Under the pieces are notes generated by a model. It had not been told where the DNA came from and did not search any database. It worked only from the letters and a program-made list of their open reading frames with translations. Below, one piece after another: positions 17,444-25,465 of a stretch of DNA of 64,000 bases. Source of the stretch: Variovorax paradoxus B4 (GTDB taxonomy: Bacteria > Pseudomonadota > Gammaproteobacteria > Burkholderiales > Burkholderiaceae_C); NCBI RefSeq assembly GCF_000463015.1, contig NC_022247.1, forward strand, positions 868,001 through 932,000. The letters are read 5' to 3'. The translations under genes were made by a program, and so were the position numbers. The stretch's first letter is position 1, and each line of letters starts with the position of its first letter.

Positions 17444-18400
17444 TCAGGATTGTTCGGCATGCGCTGCACGCGGCGAAACGGCAAGAACGGGCTGCGGCTG
17501 CGAAAGGCGCTTGCCGAGCACCACCGTGCAGACCACGGCCATGGCAAAGCCCAGCGTGACCACGTCGAGCGGTTCGCCCAGCAGCGGAATGGATGCAAGG
17601 ATAGAGAGAAAGGGCTGCAGCAGCTGGGTCTGGCTCACGCGCAGCGCGCCGCCGAGGGCCAGGCCGCGGTACCAGGCGAAGAAGCCGATCCACATCGAGA
17701 ACACGCCGACATAGACGAAGCCCAGCCAGGCCGACGTGCCGATGGGCTCCGTGGGCCACATGGCCAGCGTGGCGGGCAGCGTCACGGGCAGCGCCATCAC
17801 GCAGACCCAGCAGATCACCCGCTCCGCGCCGAGCGACGGCGTGACCTGCGCGCCGTAGATGTAGCCGAACGATGCCGCGACCACCGCGCCGACCAGCAGC
17901 AGGTCGGCCCATTCGAAGCCGAAACCATGGCCGCCCTGGCTCGCGCGCAGCACCGAGAACAGCACCACCAGCAGGCTGCCCGCAATGGCGCAGAGCCAGA
18001 AGCCGAGCCGCGCGCGCTGGTGCAGCACCCAGGCCGCGACTGCCGCGGTCACGAGCGGCAACAGCGCCGTCACCACCGCCGCGTGGCTGGCCGTGACCAC
18101 GCGCAAGGCGTAGCCCAGCAGCAGCGGATAGCCGATCACGTTGCCGAGCACCGCCATGCCAAGGGGCTTCCACTGGTGCGGCGCGGGCCGCGGCGAACGC
18201 GTGGCGAGCAGGAAGACCGTGGAGAGAATGCCCGCCAGCGCGGCGCGTCCGAGCGTGACGAACCAGGGCGACAGCTGCGGCGCGCCCTGCGTGCCGGTGG
18301 CCAGCCGCGTCATCGGCAAGGTGACCGCGAACAGCGCCACGCCGATCACGCCGAGCCACATGCCCAGCGTCTCGTCCTTGATGTTGAGCCTGTTGCTCAT
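17444..18400 (-). CDS. EamA/DMT-superfamily transporter
   Basis: The 318-residue protein has about ten hydrophobic helices arranged as two EamA repeats (second repeat from about residue 165, ADLLLVGAVVAASFGYIYG), with the usual PLLGEPL motif near the end of the second. The DMT superfamily exports amino acids and metabolites. The ATG at 18400 overlaps the stop of the upstream LysE gene by 4 bases. It is the second gene of the ten-gene run facing the MocR regulator. Confidence 0.9.
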   Translation of the reverse strand: MSNRLNIKDETLGMWLGVIGVALFAVTLPMTRLATGTQGAPQLSPWFVTLGRAALAGILSTVFLLATRSPRPAPHQWKPLGMAVLGNVIGYPLLLGYALRVVTASHAAVVTALLPLVTAAVAAWVLHQRARLGFWLCAIAGSLLVVLFSVLRASQGGHGFGFEWADLLLVGAVVAASFGYIYGAQVTPSLGAERVICWVCVMALPVTLPATLAMWPTEPIGTSAWLGFVYVGVFSMWIGFFAWYRGLALGGALRVSQTQLLQPFLSILASIPLLGEPLDVVTLGFAMAVVCTVVLGKRLSQPQPVLAVSPRAAHAEQS

Positions 18401-18996
18401 ACGCCCAGCATCCACCAGGCCGTGAGCACCAGCACCAGCCCCATCGCACGGTTGAACCACAACAGCCGCCGGCCCTTGGAGAGCCATTCGCGCAGCAGCG
18501 CGCCGGCCAGTGCATAGGTGAAGTTGCTGACGAAGGCGTAGGCCAGCATCACCGGCGCGACGATGGCGAAGCGCCCGAGCGCATCGGGCTGCCCCGCGAT
18601 CCAGCCGGCCACCAGCGTGAGCGCGAGCAGCCAGGCCTTGATGTTGACGAACTGCAGCATCACGCCCTGGCCGAAGCCGATGTCGAGGCTGGCGCCGTCT
18701 GCACGGCCGAGCGTGCCGCTGCCGCTCAGCTTGTAGGCCAGCCACAAGAGGTAGCCCACGCCCAGCGCCTTGATGCCCAGGCGCAGCGAAGGCACCGCCA
18801 CCACCAGGGCGCCGATGCCGGCCGCGCACAGCACCAGCAGCAGCGTCCAGCCCACCGGCACGGCCACCACGAAGCGCATCGCGCGCGGCAGGCCGCCGTT
18901 GGCCGCCAGGGCGGTGGAAAGCGTGGTGTTGGGACCGGGCGAGAAACTCATCGCCGTGGCCAGCACCAGCAGCGCGGTGAATTCTTGCCAGTTCAT
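18397..18996 (-). CDS. LysE/RhtB-family exporter (copy 3), first gene of the MocR-facing operon
   Basis: The ~199-residue membrane protein starts MNWQEFTALLVLATAMSFSP and has the family signature FSPGPNTTLSTALA, six hydrophobic segments and MLQFVNIKAWLLAL. An alternative start three codons upstream (19005) exists. No Shine-Dalgarno sequence is visible; the candidate promoter just upstream would give a nearly leaderless transcript. It is divergent from the MocR-type regulator gene, the usual arrangement for a MocR target. The substrate is unknown. Confidence 0.9.
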   Translation of the reverse strand: MNWQEFTALLVLATAMSFSPGPNTTLSTALAANGGLPRAMRFVVAVPVGWTLLLVLCAAGIGALVVAVPSLRLGIKALGVGYLLWLAYKLSGSGTLGRADGASLDIGFGQGVMLQFVNIKAWLLALTLVAGWIAGQPDALGRFAIVAPVMLAYAFVSNFTYALAGALLREWLSKGRRLLWFNRAMGLVLVLTAWWMLGV

Positions 18997-19005
18997 TGCA
19001 TACAC

Positions 19006-19034
19006 TCTAAACTTTCACACCATTACAGTTCCAA
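19006..19034 (-). promoter_or_regulatory. Candidate sigma-70 promoter for the LysE-EamA-aminotransferase operon
   Basis: On the minus strand TTGGAA (19034-19029) and TTTAGA (19011-19006) are separated by exactly 17 bases. Transcription would start near 18999, only a few bases before the LysE ATG at 18996, which fits the absence of a Shine-Dalgarno sequence there. The -35 box overlaps the outer arm of the inverted repeat at 19031-19041. The -10 match is modest. Confidence 0.35.
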
Positions 19035-19069
19035 TACAGTTGATCGAACATATTCGAAAACTGTATTGG
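19031..19069. promoter_or_regulatory. Inverted repeat, probable MocR operator
   Basis: CCAATACAGTT (19031-19041) and AACTGTATTGG (19059-19069) are perfect 11-base inverted arms, 17 bases apart. Inside them TCGAA (19044-19048) and TTCGA (19053-19057) form a second nested inverted repeat with the same centre. A further ACAGTT copy at 19025-19030 repeats the arm sequence directly. MocR/GntR regulators are known to bind repeated half-sites in the spacer between their own gene and a divergent target gene, which is where this lies. Confidence 0.7.
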
Positions 19070-19099
19070 TCTTTCTTTCGACACAGAAGCCCGGCGCAG

Positions 19100-20515
19100 A
19101 TGCTGACACGAACCTCCACCCAGTCGCTCACGGGGCAATTGGCCGACCGGCTGGCGGAACGCATCCGCACCCGGCTGCTGCCGCCCGGTGCGCGCCTGCC
19201 CTCGGTGCGCGAATGCGCGCGCCAGCAGGGCGTGAGCCCCTACACGGTGGTGGCGGCCTACGACCAGCTGCTGGCGCAGGGCCTGGTCGAGGCGCGCCGG
19301 CAGCGCGGCTTCTACGTGCGCGATTCGGCCCCGGCGCAGGAGGGCCGCCCGCCCAACGCGGCGCCCATGGTCATCCAGATGATGGCCTCGCGCGTGCCGG
19401 CCGATGCGAGCTCGCTCATCCGCAGCATGTTCCACCGGCCCAGCGACAAGCCGCAGCCGGGCATGGGGGTGTTTCCGCCCGAATGGATGTCGTCCACCTT
19501 CATGCCGACGGCGGTGCGCCGCATGACCAGTACAGCCGCGCTGCAGGAGCTGTCGCTCCAGTACGGCGAACCCTCGGGCGACGCGGCGCTGCGCCGCAGC
19601 CTGTCGAACAAGCTGGTGGGCATCAACGTGCCCGCCGCGCCCGACCAGATCGTGACCACGGTGGGCGCCACGCATGCGCTCGACATCGTGAGCCGCACGC
19701 TGCTGCGCGCGGGCGATCCGGTGATGGTCGAGGAGCCCGGCTGGGCGCTGGAGTTTGCGCGGCTCGAGGCGCTGGGCATGCGCATCCTGCCGGTGCCGCG
19801 CCGCGCCGACGGGCCCGACCTGGAGGTGATGGCGCAGTACTGCCAGCTGCACAGCCCCAAGCTCTTCGTGAGCGTGAGCGTGCTGCACAACCCGACCGGC
19901 TACAGCCTCACGCCCGGCAGCGCGCACCGCGTGCTCAAGCTGGCCAACGAGCACGACTTCCACATCGTCGAGGACGACACCTACAGTCACCTCGCGCCCG
20001 AGCACGCCACGCGGCTCAGCGCGCTCGACGGGCTGCAGCGCACCATCTACGTCAGCGGGTTCGCCAAGATCCTGGCGCCCAACTGGCGCATCGGGTTCCT
20101 GGCCGCCTCGCCGGAACTGAAGGAGCGGCTGCTCGAAACCAAGCTGCTGGCCACGCTCACCACGCCCACCCTGTTCGAACGGGCGCTTTCGTGGTGCATC
20201 GACCAGGGCCAGCTGCGGCGGCATGCCGAGCGCGTGCGCATCCGGCTCGACGGCGCGCGCGGCCGCGCGGTGAAGCTCGCCATGGCGCACGGCTGCACCT
20301 TCGCGTCGGAACCGGCGGGCCTGTTCGGCTGGGTCGACACCGGCGTCGACACCGACGCGCTCACCCAGCGCATGCTCGACCAGGGCTACCTGCTCGCGCC
20401 GGGCTCGCTGTTCCATGCGAGGCGGCCGCCGAGCACGATGATGCGGATCAATTTCGCGACCTCGCAGGACGCGGCGTTCTGGAAGGTGTTCAGCAAGGTG
20501 CGCGCGGAACTTTGA
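19100..20515 (+). CDS. MocR-type transcriptional regulator (GntR wHTH plus aminotransferase domain)
   Basis: The 471-residue product has an N-terminal GntR winged helix (SLTGQLADRLAERIRT through LPSVRECARQQGVSPYTVV, about residues 5-75) and a C-terminal class I aminotransferase-like domain with HNPTGYSLTP and the PLP lysine K323 in SGFAKILAPNWRIGF. MocR proteins use PLP and an amino ligand to control a divergent operon. Here the divergent operon is the LysE/EamA/aminotransferase run. The ATG at 19100 places the wHTH at the N-terminus as usual; the frame is open upstream across the operator but that part is not protein-like. Confidence 0.92.
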   Translation: MLTRTSTQSLTGQLADRLAERIRTRLLPPGARLPSVRECARQQGVSPYTVVAAYDQLLAQGLVEARRQRGFYVRDSAPAQEGRPPNAAPMVIQMMASRVPADASSLIRSMFHRPSDKPQPGMGVFPPEWMSSTFMPTAVRRMTSTAALQELSLQYGEPSGDAALRRSLSNKLVGINVPAAPDQIVTTVGATHALDIVSRTLLRAGDPVMVEEPGWALEFARLEALGMRILPVPRRADGPDLEVMAQYCQLHSPKLFVSVSVLHNPTGYSLTPGSAHRVLKLANEHDFHIVEDDTYSHLAPEHATRLSALDGLQRTIYVSGFAKILAPNWRIGFLAASPELKERLLETKLLATLTTPTLFERALSWCIDQGQLRRHAERVRIRLDGARGRAVKLAMAHGCTFASEPAGLFGWVDTGVDTDALTQRMLDQGYLLAPGSLFHARRPPSTMMRINFATSQDAAFWKVFSKVRAEL

Positions 20516-20604
20516 CGGGGCAACGGGGAGGGCCCGGGGGCCCAAAACGGCGATGCCTTGGAGTAAGCTGGCATCACAAGAAAACCCAACCCGGAGACCT
20601 CCGC

Positions 20605-21306
20605 ATGAGCAACGCCAGCCAACCCTTCGACTTCAGTCAATTCGTCCCCGGATTCGATTTTCTGAAGAACCTTGCCGGCGGTGGCGCCGGCGGTTCGGCG
20701 GGCGGCGCGGTGCCCGGATTGCCGAGCCTCGCGAGCTGGGTGGCCCCCACGCTCAGCGTGGAAGAGGTCGACAAGCGCATCCAGGAACTCAAGACGGTCC
20801 AGTATTGGCTCGAGCAGAACGGCCACGCGCTCAAGGCCACCATCCAGGCGCTCGAAGTGCAAAAGATGACACTTTCGACCTTGCGCGGCATGAACGTGCG
20901 GATGGAAGATATCGCCAGCGCGTTCACCAAGCAGGCGGCCGCCGTGGCGCCCGCTGCTGCGCCGGCACCCGCACCTGCGGCTGCCGCGCCGGCCGAACCG
21001 GAAGCCGAGACTGAAGAAGCCCCGGCGCCTGCGAAGAAAGCGCGCAGCAAGCCGGCTTCAGGCGGTGGCGGCGGCAATGGCGGGGTGGTCGATCCGATGC
21101 AATGGTGGGGCTCGCTGACCGAGCAGTTCCAGCAGATCGCGAGTTCGGCGCTGCAGGATGCGGCCCAGCTCAAGGTGCCGGCCATGGCCCAGCCGGCGGC
21201 GGCGGCTCCCGCGGCCTCGAAACCCGCGGCCAGGAAGGCGGCCGCGCCCGCCGCCGCGAAGAAGGCACCGGCCGCCGCGCGCAAGCGAACGACCGGCCGG
21301 CGCTGA
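20605..21306 (+). CDS. phaM: PhaM-type polyhydroxyalkanoate granule-associated protein
   Basis: The 233-residue product has the PhaM core in its first ~110 residues: FVPGFDFLKNL, then WVAPTLSVEEVDKRIQELKT and ALKATIQALEVQKMTLSTL, predicted helical. An alanine/proline-rich stretch and a glycine-rich linker follow, then a short WWGSLTEQFQQIASSAL helix, and a lysine/alanine-rich tail ending AAARKRTTGRR, like histone H1-type tails. In Ralstonia eutropha PhaM activates PHA synthase and links granules to the nucleoid through its basic tail. Start supported by CGGAG upstream. Confidence 0.85.
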   Translation: MSNASQPFDFSQFVPGFDFLKNLAGGGAGGSAGGAVPGLPSLASWVAPTLSVEEVDKRIQELKTVQYWLEQNGHALKATIQALEVQKMTLSTLRGMNVRMEDIASAFTKQAAAVAPAAAPAPAPAAAAPAEPEAETEEAPAPAKKARSKPASGGGGGNGGVVDPMQWWGSLTEQFQQIASSALQDAAQLKVPAMAQPAAAAPAASKPAARKAAAPAAAKKAPAAARKRTTGRR

Positions 21307-21351
21307 CGCCATACGTAACACTTTTTTGAAGAGAACGGGTTGGCACGCATC

Positions 21352-22632
21352 ATGAAGCTGTTTCCTTCCGGCCACGCCACCCACCCGCAATGGCGCATGG
21401 CGGCGGGCCTCGTGCTGGCCCAGTTGCGCGCGCAGATGGCGCTGCCCGACTACGCGCCGTCGCCGACGCTCGGGCTGCTCTACATCACCGATCATTACGC
21501 GGCGGACGCGCAGGACATCCTCGACCACCTGAGCGCCGAACTGCCCGAGGTCACCGACTGGTCCGGCACGGTCGGCATCGGCGTCTCGGCCAACAACGCC
21601 GAATACTTCGACGAACCCGGCCTGAGCCTGATGCTCTGCGCGCTGCCGAGCGACCAGTACCGCGTGTTCTCCGGCGTGGCGCCGCTGGGCAATTCGGAAA
21701 TGAGCGGCTTCGAGGCCCACACGGCGCTCGTGCACGCGGACCCCGCCACCCCCGACCTCACCGAGCTGATCGGCGAGATGGCGGGCCGCACCAACACCGG
21801 CTATCTGTTCGGCGGCCTGTCGTCGGGACGCGGCGGCGCGTTGCAGTTCGCGGTGGGCGGCAACGGCAACATCCGCGGGCATGGCGCCGCGGGCGGCGTG
21901 TTCTCGGGCGGCTTGTCGGGCGTGGTGTTCGGCGAGGGGGTGCGGCTGGTGTCGCGGGTCACCCAGGGCTGCCAGCCGCTGCGCTCGGGCGCAGGGCGCG
22001 AGCGCGAGATCACCGAAGCCGACGGCAACCTGCTGCTCAAGCTCGATGGCGAACCCGCGCTCGATGTGCTGCTGGCCGACCTGCAGGTGTCGCTCGAGCG
22101 GCCGCAGGAAGCCATCGACGCCGTGCGCGCCACCCTGGTGGGCCTTGCCGCCGCAGGCAGCGACGGCATCCGCCGCACCGGCGACCTGGGGGCCGACGTG
22201 CTGGTGCGCCACATCATCGGCCTGGACCCCACGCGCCGCGGCATCGCCATTGCCGACGTGGCGGAGGCCGGCATGCGCCTGACCTTCTGCCGCCGCAATG
22301 CGCAGGCCGCGCGCGCCGACCTGATGCGCATCTGCGCGGAAATCCGCGAAGAACTCGAGCCCGAGGAGCAGACGCTGGCCACCGCGCGCGCTGTCGCAGC
22401 GGGGGAGGCCGAGGCGGCGCCGCATCCGGCGCGCCGCATCGCGGGCGCCGTGTACGTGAGCTGCTCGGGACGCGGCGGACCGCATTTCGGCGCGCCGGGC
22501 GCCGAGCTGCAGATCGTGCGGCACGCGCTGGGCGACGTGCCGCTGGTCGGCTTCTTTGCCGCGGGCGAGATCGCCCGCCATCACCTGTACGGCTACACCG
22601 GTGTGCTGACGGTGTTCACCAGCAAGGACTGA
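21352..22632 (+). CDS. FIST N- and C-domain sensory protein
   Basis: The ~426-residue soluble protein contains FIST_N (TLGLLYITDHYAADAQDIL, then GIGVSANNAEYF) and FIST_C (from about residue 215, ending AAGEIARHHLYGYTGVLTVF). FIST domains are proposed sensors of small ligands such as amino acids and are usually found next to signalling genes. It starts 46 bases after phaM and is probably cotranscribed. An in-frame TTG at 21340 is a possible alternative start. No output domain is fused. Confidence 0.85.
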   Translation: MKLFPSGHATHPQWRMAAGLVLAQLRAQMALPDYAPSPTLGLLYITDHYAADAQDILDHLSAELPEVTDWSGTVGIGVSANNAEYFDEPGLSLMLCALPSDQYRVFSGVAPLGNSEMSGFEAHTALVHADPATPDLTELIGEMAGRTNTGYLFGGLSSGRGGALQFAVGGNGNIRGHGAAGGVFSGGLSGVVFGEGVRLVSRVTQGCQPLRSGAGREREITEADGNLLLKLDGEPALDVLLADLQVSLERPQEAIDAVRATLVGLAAAGSDGIRRTGDLGADVLVRHIIGLDPTRRGIAIADVAEAGMRLTFCRRNAQAARADLMRICAEIREELEPEEQTLATARAVAAGEAEAAPHPARRIAGAVYVSCSGRGGPHFGAPGAELQIVRHALGDVPLVGFFAAGEIARHHLYGYTGVLTVFTSKD

Positions 22633-22646
22633 GCCTCGCCCTGCCT

Positions 22647-22664
22647 GCCGGCATTCAGGCCGGC
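22647..22664. terminator. Stem-loop between convergent FIST gene and dadA
   Basis: GCCGGC (22647-22652) pairs with GCCGGC (22659-22664) around a 6-base loop that contains the dadA stop codon. There is no U-tract on either strand, so intrinsic termination is uncertain. Confidence 0.35.
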
Positions 22665-23956
22665 TGCAGCACGCGCGCTGCCGGCGCAGGCATGCCGGTG
22701 AACGCAAAGTCGACCTCGGGCGCGAGCCCGCTCACGATGCGCGCAATCGACTTGCCCGAGCCGCAGGCGTGCGTCCAGCCGAGCGTGCCATGGCCGGTGT
22801 TGAGGAACAGGTTCGGCAGTTTCGTCTTGCCGATGAGCGGCACGTTGCTCGGCGTCGCGGGGCGCAGGCCGGTCCAGAACTGGGCCTGCGTGGTGTCGCC
22901 GGCACCCGGGAAGAGCTCTTCGACGCGGCGCACGATCGCCTCGCAGCGCACGCGGTTCAGGTCGCGGTCGTAGCCGTTGAGCTCGGCCGTGCCGGCAATG
23001 CGCAGGCGGTCGCCGGAGGCCGACGTGTAGCGCGAGAACACGAGCTTGAACTCGTCGTCGGTCAGCGAGACCTGGTGCGCCCTGGACGCGTCCTTCACCG
23101 GCAGCGTCACCGAATAGCCCTTGGCCGGATAGATCGGCAGCCGGATGCCCAGCGGCGCGGCAACGATCGGGCTCAGCGAACCCATCGCGAGCACGAAGGC
23201 ATCGCCGCGGATGCGCTGGAAGCGGCCTTCGCTGTCGGTGGCTTCGACGTGGTCGATGCTGCCGCCGGCCTCGCGCAGCGCGGTCACCGTGTGGCTCATG
23301 AGGAACTTCACGCCGGCCGCGGCCGCGCGCTTCGCCAGCTCGCGCGCAAAAAGGTTCGCGTCGCCGGACTCGTCCTCCGCCGTGTAGGTGGCGCCGGCCA
23401 GCTTCGGGCGGATGTGGGCGAGTGCGGGCTCAATCTTCACGGCCTCGTCGGCCGAGATCACCAGCCGCTCGCAGCCGAGCGCGCGCATCTGCTCCGCGGG
23501 CTCGAGGGCGCCGTCGAACTCTTTCTGCGTCGTATAGAAATGCAGGATGCCCTGCGTGCGCTGGTCGTAGTCGAGGCCGGCATCGCGGCGCAGCTGCTGC
23601 AGCATTTCGCGGCTGTAGGTGCCCAGGCGAACGATCTGCTCGATGTTGTGCCTGGTGCGCGCCGGCGTGCATTCGCGCAGGAACTGCAGGCCCCAGAGCC
23701 ACTGGCGCATGTCGGCGCGGATGCGAAAGAGCAATGGCGCGTCTTCCTTGCCCAGCCATTGCAGCACCTTGAGCGGAGCGCTCGGGTTGGCCCAGGGCTC
23801 GGCATGGCTGACCGAGATCTGCCCGCCATTGGCAAAGCTGGTTTCGGCGGCCGGCGTGGCCTGCCGGTCGATCACGGTCACTTCGTGGCCGAGTTGCTGG
23901 AGGTAGTAAGCCGAAGTCACGCCGAGCAGGCCGGCGCCAAGAACGATCACGCGCAT
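22655..23956 (-). CDS. dadA: DadA-type D-amino-acid dehydrogenase (FAD-dependent)
   Basis: The 433-residue flavoprotein oxidises D-amino acids (and possibly glycine) to 2-oxo acids, passing electrons to the respiratory chain. It starts MRVIVLGAGLLGVTSAYYLQ with the FAD GxGxxG motif at residues 7-12, followed by the DadA-typical FANGGQISVSHAEPWANPSA and, near the C-terminus, WTGLRPATPSNVPLIGKT and NTGHGTLGWTHACGSGK. The length equals the DadA norm (432-434). Its leader contains a tandem glycine riboswitch, which points to glycine or glycine-derived substrates as the physiological signal. Confidence 0.92.
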   Translation of the reverse strand: MRVIVLGAGLLGVTSAYYLQQLGHEVTVIDRQATPAAETSFANGGQISVSHAEPWANPSAPLKVLQWLGKEDAPLLFRIRADMRQWLWGLQFLRECTPARTRHNIEQIVRLGTYSREMLQQLRRDAGLDYDQRTQGILHFYTTQKEFDGALEPAEQMRALGCERLVISADEAVKIEPALAHIRPKLAGATYTAEDESGDANLFARELAKRAAAAGVKFLMSHTVTALREAGGSIDHVEATDSEGRFQRIRGDAFVLAMGSLSPIVAAPLGIRLPIYPAKGYSVTLPVKDASRAHQVSLTDDEFKLVFSRYTSASGDRLRIAGTAELNGYDRDLNRVRCEAIVRRVEELFPGAGDTTQAQFWTGLRPATPSNVPLIGKTKLPNLFLNTGHGTLGWTHACGSGKSIARIVSGLAPEVDFAFTGMPAPAARVLQPA

Positions 23957-24051
23957 TTCAAGTACCTTTTGAAGATTGGCGCTTGAACGACGGACTTGGT
24001 GCGCTACTGATTCAATAGCAAGCAACCGGACGACCGCCGTCCAAGTTGCCG

Positions 24052-24148
24052 CTCCCCCTGTCCTTGGTACCTGAGAGATTCACCTGTTGCACCTTGCAAC
24101 GGGTTTGCTCCTTCGGTGCATCACGCGAGGTGATGGCTCTCCAGACGG
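24052..24148 (-). ncRNA. Glycine riboswitch, aptamer 2 (dadA-proximal)
   Basis: Read on the minus strand, the glycine-aptamer consensus appears in order: GGAGAG (24142-24137), a P2 hairpin ATCAC-CTCGC-GTGAT (24134-24120), the core GCACCGAAGGAGC (24119-24107), a P3 hairpin GTTGC-AAGGT-GCAAC (24100-24086), AATCTCTCAGG (24080-24070) and ACCAAGGACAG (24068-24058). This is the gcvT-motif pattern. It ends about 95 bases before the dadA ATG. A strong hairpin follows in the leader (GCAAC-TT-GGACG-GCGGT-CGTCC-G-GTTGC, about 24047-24020) that may belong to the expression platform; no U-tract follows it. Confidence 0.9.
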
Positions 24149-24199
24149 CGTATCAGTTGATGCAGTACATGCCACGCAACTCTTTGAAAGAACTTCAAA

Positions 24200-24282
24200 A
24201 AATCCGTTCGGCCGACCTGAGCGTTTATGGGAGTTTGCGCCTTCGGTGGGGTAGTAAAAAGCACTACCCACTCTCCTGCAGT
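24200..24282 (-). ncRNA. Glycine riboswitch, aptamer 1 (promoter-proximal)
   Basis: On the minus strand: GGAGAG (24276-24271), a P2 stem TGGGTAGT/ACTACCCCA around GCTTTTT, the core CACCGAAGGCGC (24248-24237), a short P3 region AAACTCCCATAAACG, then CTCAGG (24221-24216) and a terminal CGGA. The order matches aptamer 2 but P3 is reduced and the core differs at one base (GGCGC for GGAGC). About 50 bases separate the two aptamers, longer than the usual short linker of tandem glycine riboswitches. Confidence 0.8.
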
Positions 24283-24288
24283 GAAACG

Positions 24289-24317
24289 ATTGTAGGCGGA
24301 GGCCGCAAAGCCGCCAA
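24289..24317 (-). promoter_or_regulatory. Sigma-70-like promoter of the riboswitch-dadA transcript
   Basis: TTGGCG (24317-24312) and TACAAT (24294-24289) on the minus strand are 17 bases apart. The predicted start near 24282 falls directly at the first base of riboswitch aptamer 1, which supports the call. Confidence 0.65.
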
Positions 24318-24326
24318 CCATGAATT

Positions 24327-24354
24327 TTGACAATTCGGACCAATGGGATAATTG
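24327..24354 (+). promoter_or_regulatory. Candidate promoter of the rfbBDAC operon
   Basis: A perfect -35 box TTGACA (24327-24332) is followed by GGATAATTG (24346-24354), which contains -10-like hexamers at 14-16 base spacing, shorter than ideal. It lies 30-55 bases before the rfbB ATG and is divergent from the riboswitch promoter. Confidence 0.45.
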
Positions 24355-24382
24355 TCATTGATTCGAAACTTCGGGGAGACTC

Positions 24383-25465
24383 ATGATCCTGGTAACCGGC
24401 GGCGCGGGCTTCATCGGCGCCAACTTCGTACTCGACTGGCTGGCGCAGAGCGAAGAGCCTGTCGTGAATCTCGACAAACTGACCTACGCCGGCAACCTCG
24501 AGACGCTCGCGTCGCTCAAGGGCGACCCGCGGCACATCTTCGTGCAGGGCGACATCGGCGACAGCGCCCTGGTCGATCGCCTGCTGGCCGAGCACAAGCC
24601 GCGCGCCATCGTGAACTTTGCCGCGGAATCGCACGTGGACCGCTCCATCCACGGCCCCGAAGACTTCGTGCAGACCAACGTGCTCGGCACCTTCCGCCTG
24701 CTCGAGTCCGTGCGCGGCCACTGGAGCGCGCAGCCGGCCGAGCAGAAGGCCGCCTTCCGCTTCCTGCACGTGTCCACCGACGAGGTCTACGGCTCGCTCT
24801 CCAAGACCGACCCCGCCTTCACCGAAGAGAACAAGTACGAGCCCAACAGCCCCTACTCGGCCAGCAAGGCCGCCAGCGACCACCTCGTGCGCGCCTGGCA
24901 CCACACCTACGGCCTGCCGGTGCTCACCACCAACTGCTCCAACAACTACGGGCCCTTCCACTTCCCCGAGAAGCTCATTCCGCTGATGATCGTCAACGCC
25001 CTGGCCGGCAAGCCCCTGCCCGTGTACGGCGACGGCATGCAGGTGCGCGACTGGCTCTACGTGAAGGACCATTGCAGCGCCATCCGCCGCGTGCTCGAAG
25101 CCGGCCAGCTCGGCGAGACCTACAACGTCGGCGGCTGGAACGAGAAGCCCAACATCGAGATCGTCCACACCGTCTGCGCCCTGCTCGACGAACTGCGCCC
25201 CCGTGCCGACGGCCAGCCCTACAAGGCGCAGATCAGCTACGTCACTGACCGCCCCGGCCACGACCGCCGCTACGCCATCGACGCGCGCAAGCTCGAGCGC
25301 GAACTCGGCTGGAAGCCCGCCGAAACCTTCGACAGCGGCATCCGCAAGACCGTCGAGTGGTACCTGGCCCACGGCGAATGGGTGCGCAACGTGCAAAGCG
25401 GCGCCTACCGCGCATGGGTCGAGAAGCAATACGACGCCGCACCCGCGGCCCAGGCGGCGGCATGA
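24383..25465 (+). CDS. rfbB: dTDP-glucose 4,6-dehydratase
   Basis: The 360-residue short-chain dehydrogenase-type enzyme converts dTDP-glucose to dTDP-4-keto-6-deoxyglucose, the first committed step to dTDP-L-rhamnose. It has the NAD motif [10 protein letters not shown] at residues 5-14, the active-site [11 protein letters not shown], the YSASK motif of the catalytic tyrosine/lysine, and [15 protein letters not shown]. Length typical (about 355-361). GGGGAG upstream supports the ATG. It is the first gene of rfbBDAC and overlaps rfbD by 4 bases. Confidence 0.97.
   Translation: MILVTGGAGFIGANFVLDWLAQSEEPVVNLDKLTYAGNLETLASLKGDPRHIFVQGDIGDSALVDRLLAEHKPRAIVNFAAESHVDRSIHGPEDFVQTNVLGTFRLLESVRGHWSAQPAEQKAAFRFLHVSTDEVYGSLSKTDPAFTEENKYEPNSPYSASKAASDHLVRAWHHTYGLPVLTTNCSNNYGPFHFPEKLIPLMIVNALAGKPLPVYGDGMQVRDWLYVKDHCSAIRRVLEAGQLGETYNVGGWNEKPNIEIVHTVCALLDELRPRADGQPYKAQISYVTDRPGHDRRYAIDARKLERELGWKPAETFDSGIRKTVEWYLAHGEWVRNVQSGAYRAWVEKQYDAAPAAQAAA

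Noticed and set aside
24200..24215. TCGGCCGA followed by a T-run after riboswitch aptamer 1 as an early terminator
   Set aside because: The palindrome is only 8 bases and several bases precede the T-run; it is better explained as the closing part of aptamer 1 and the linker.
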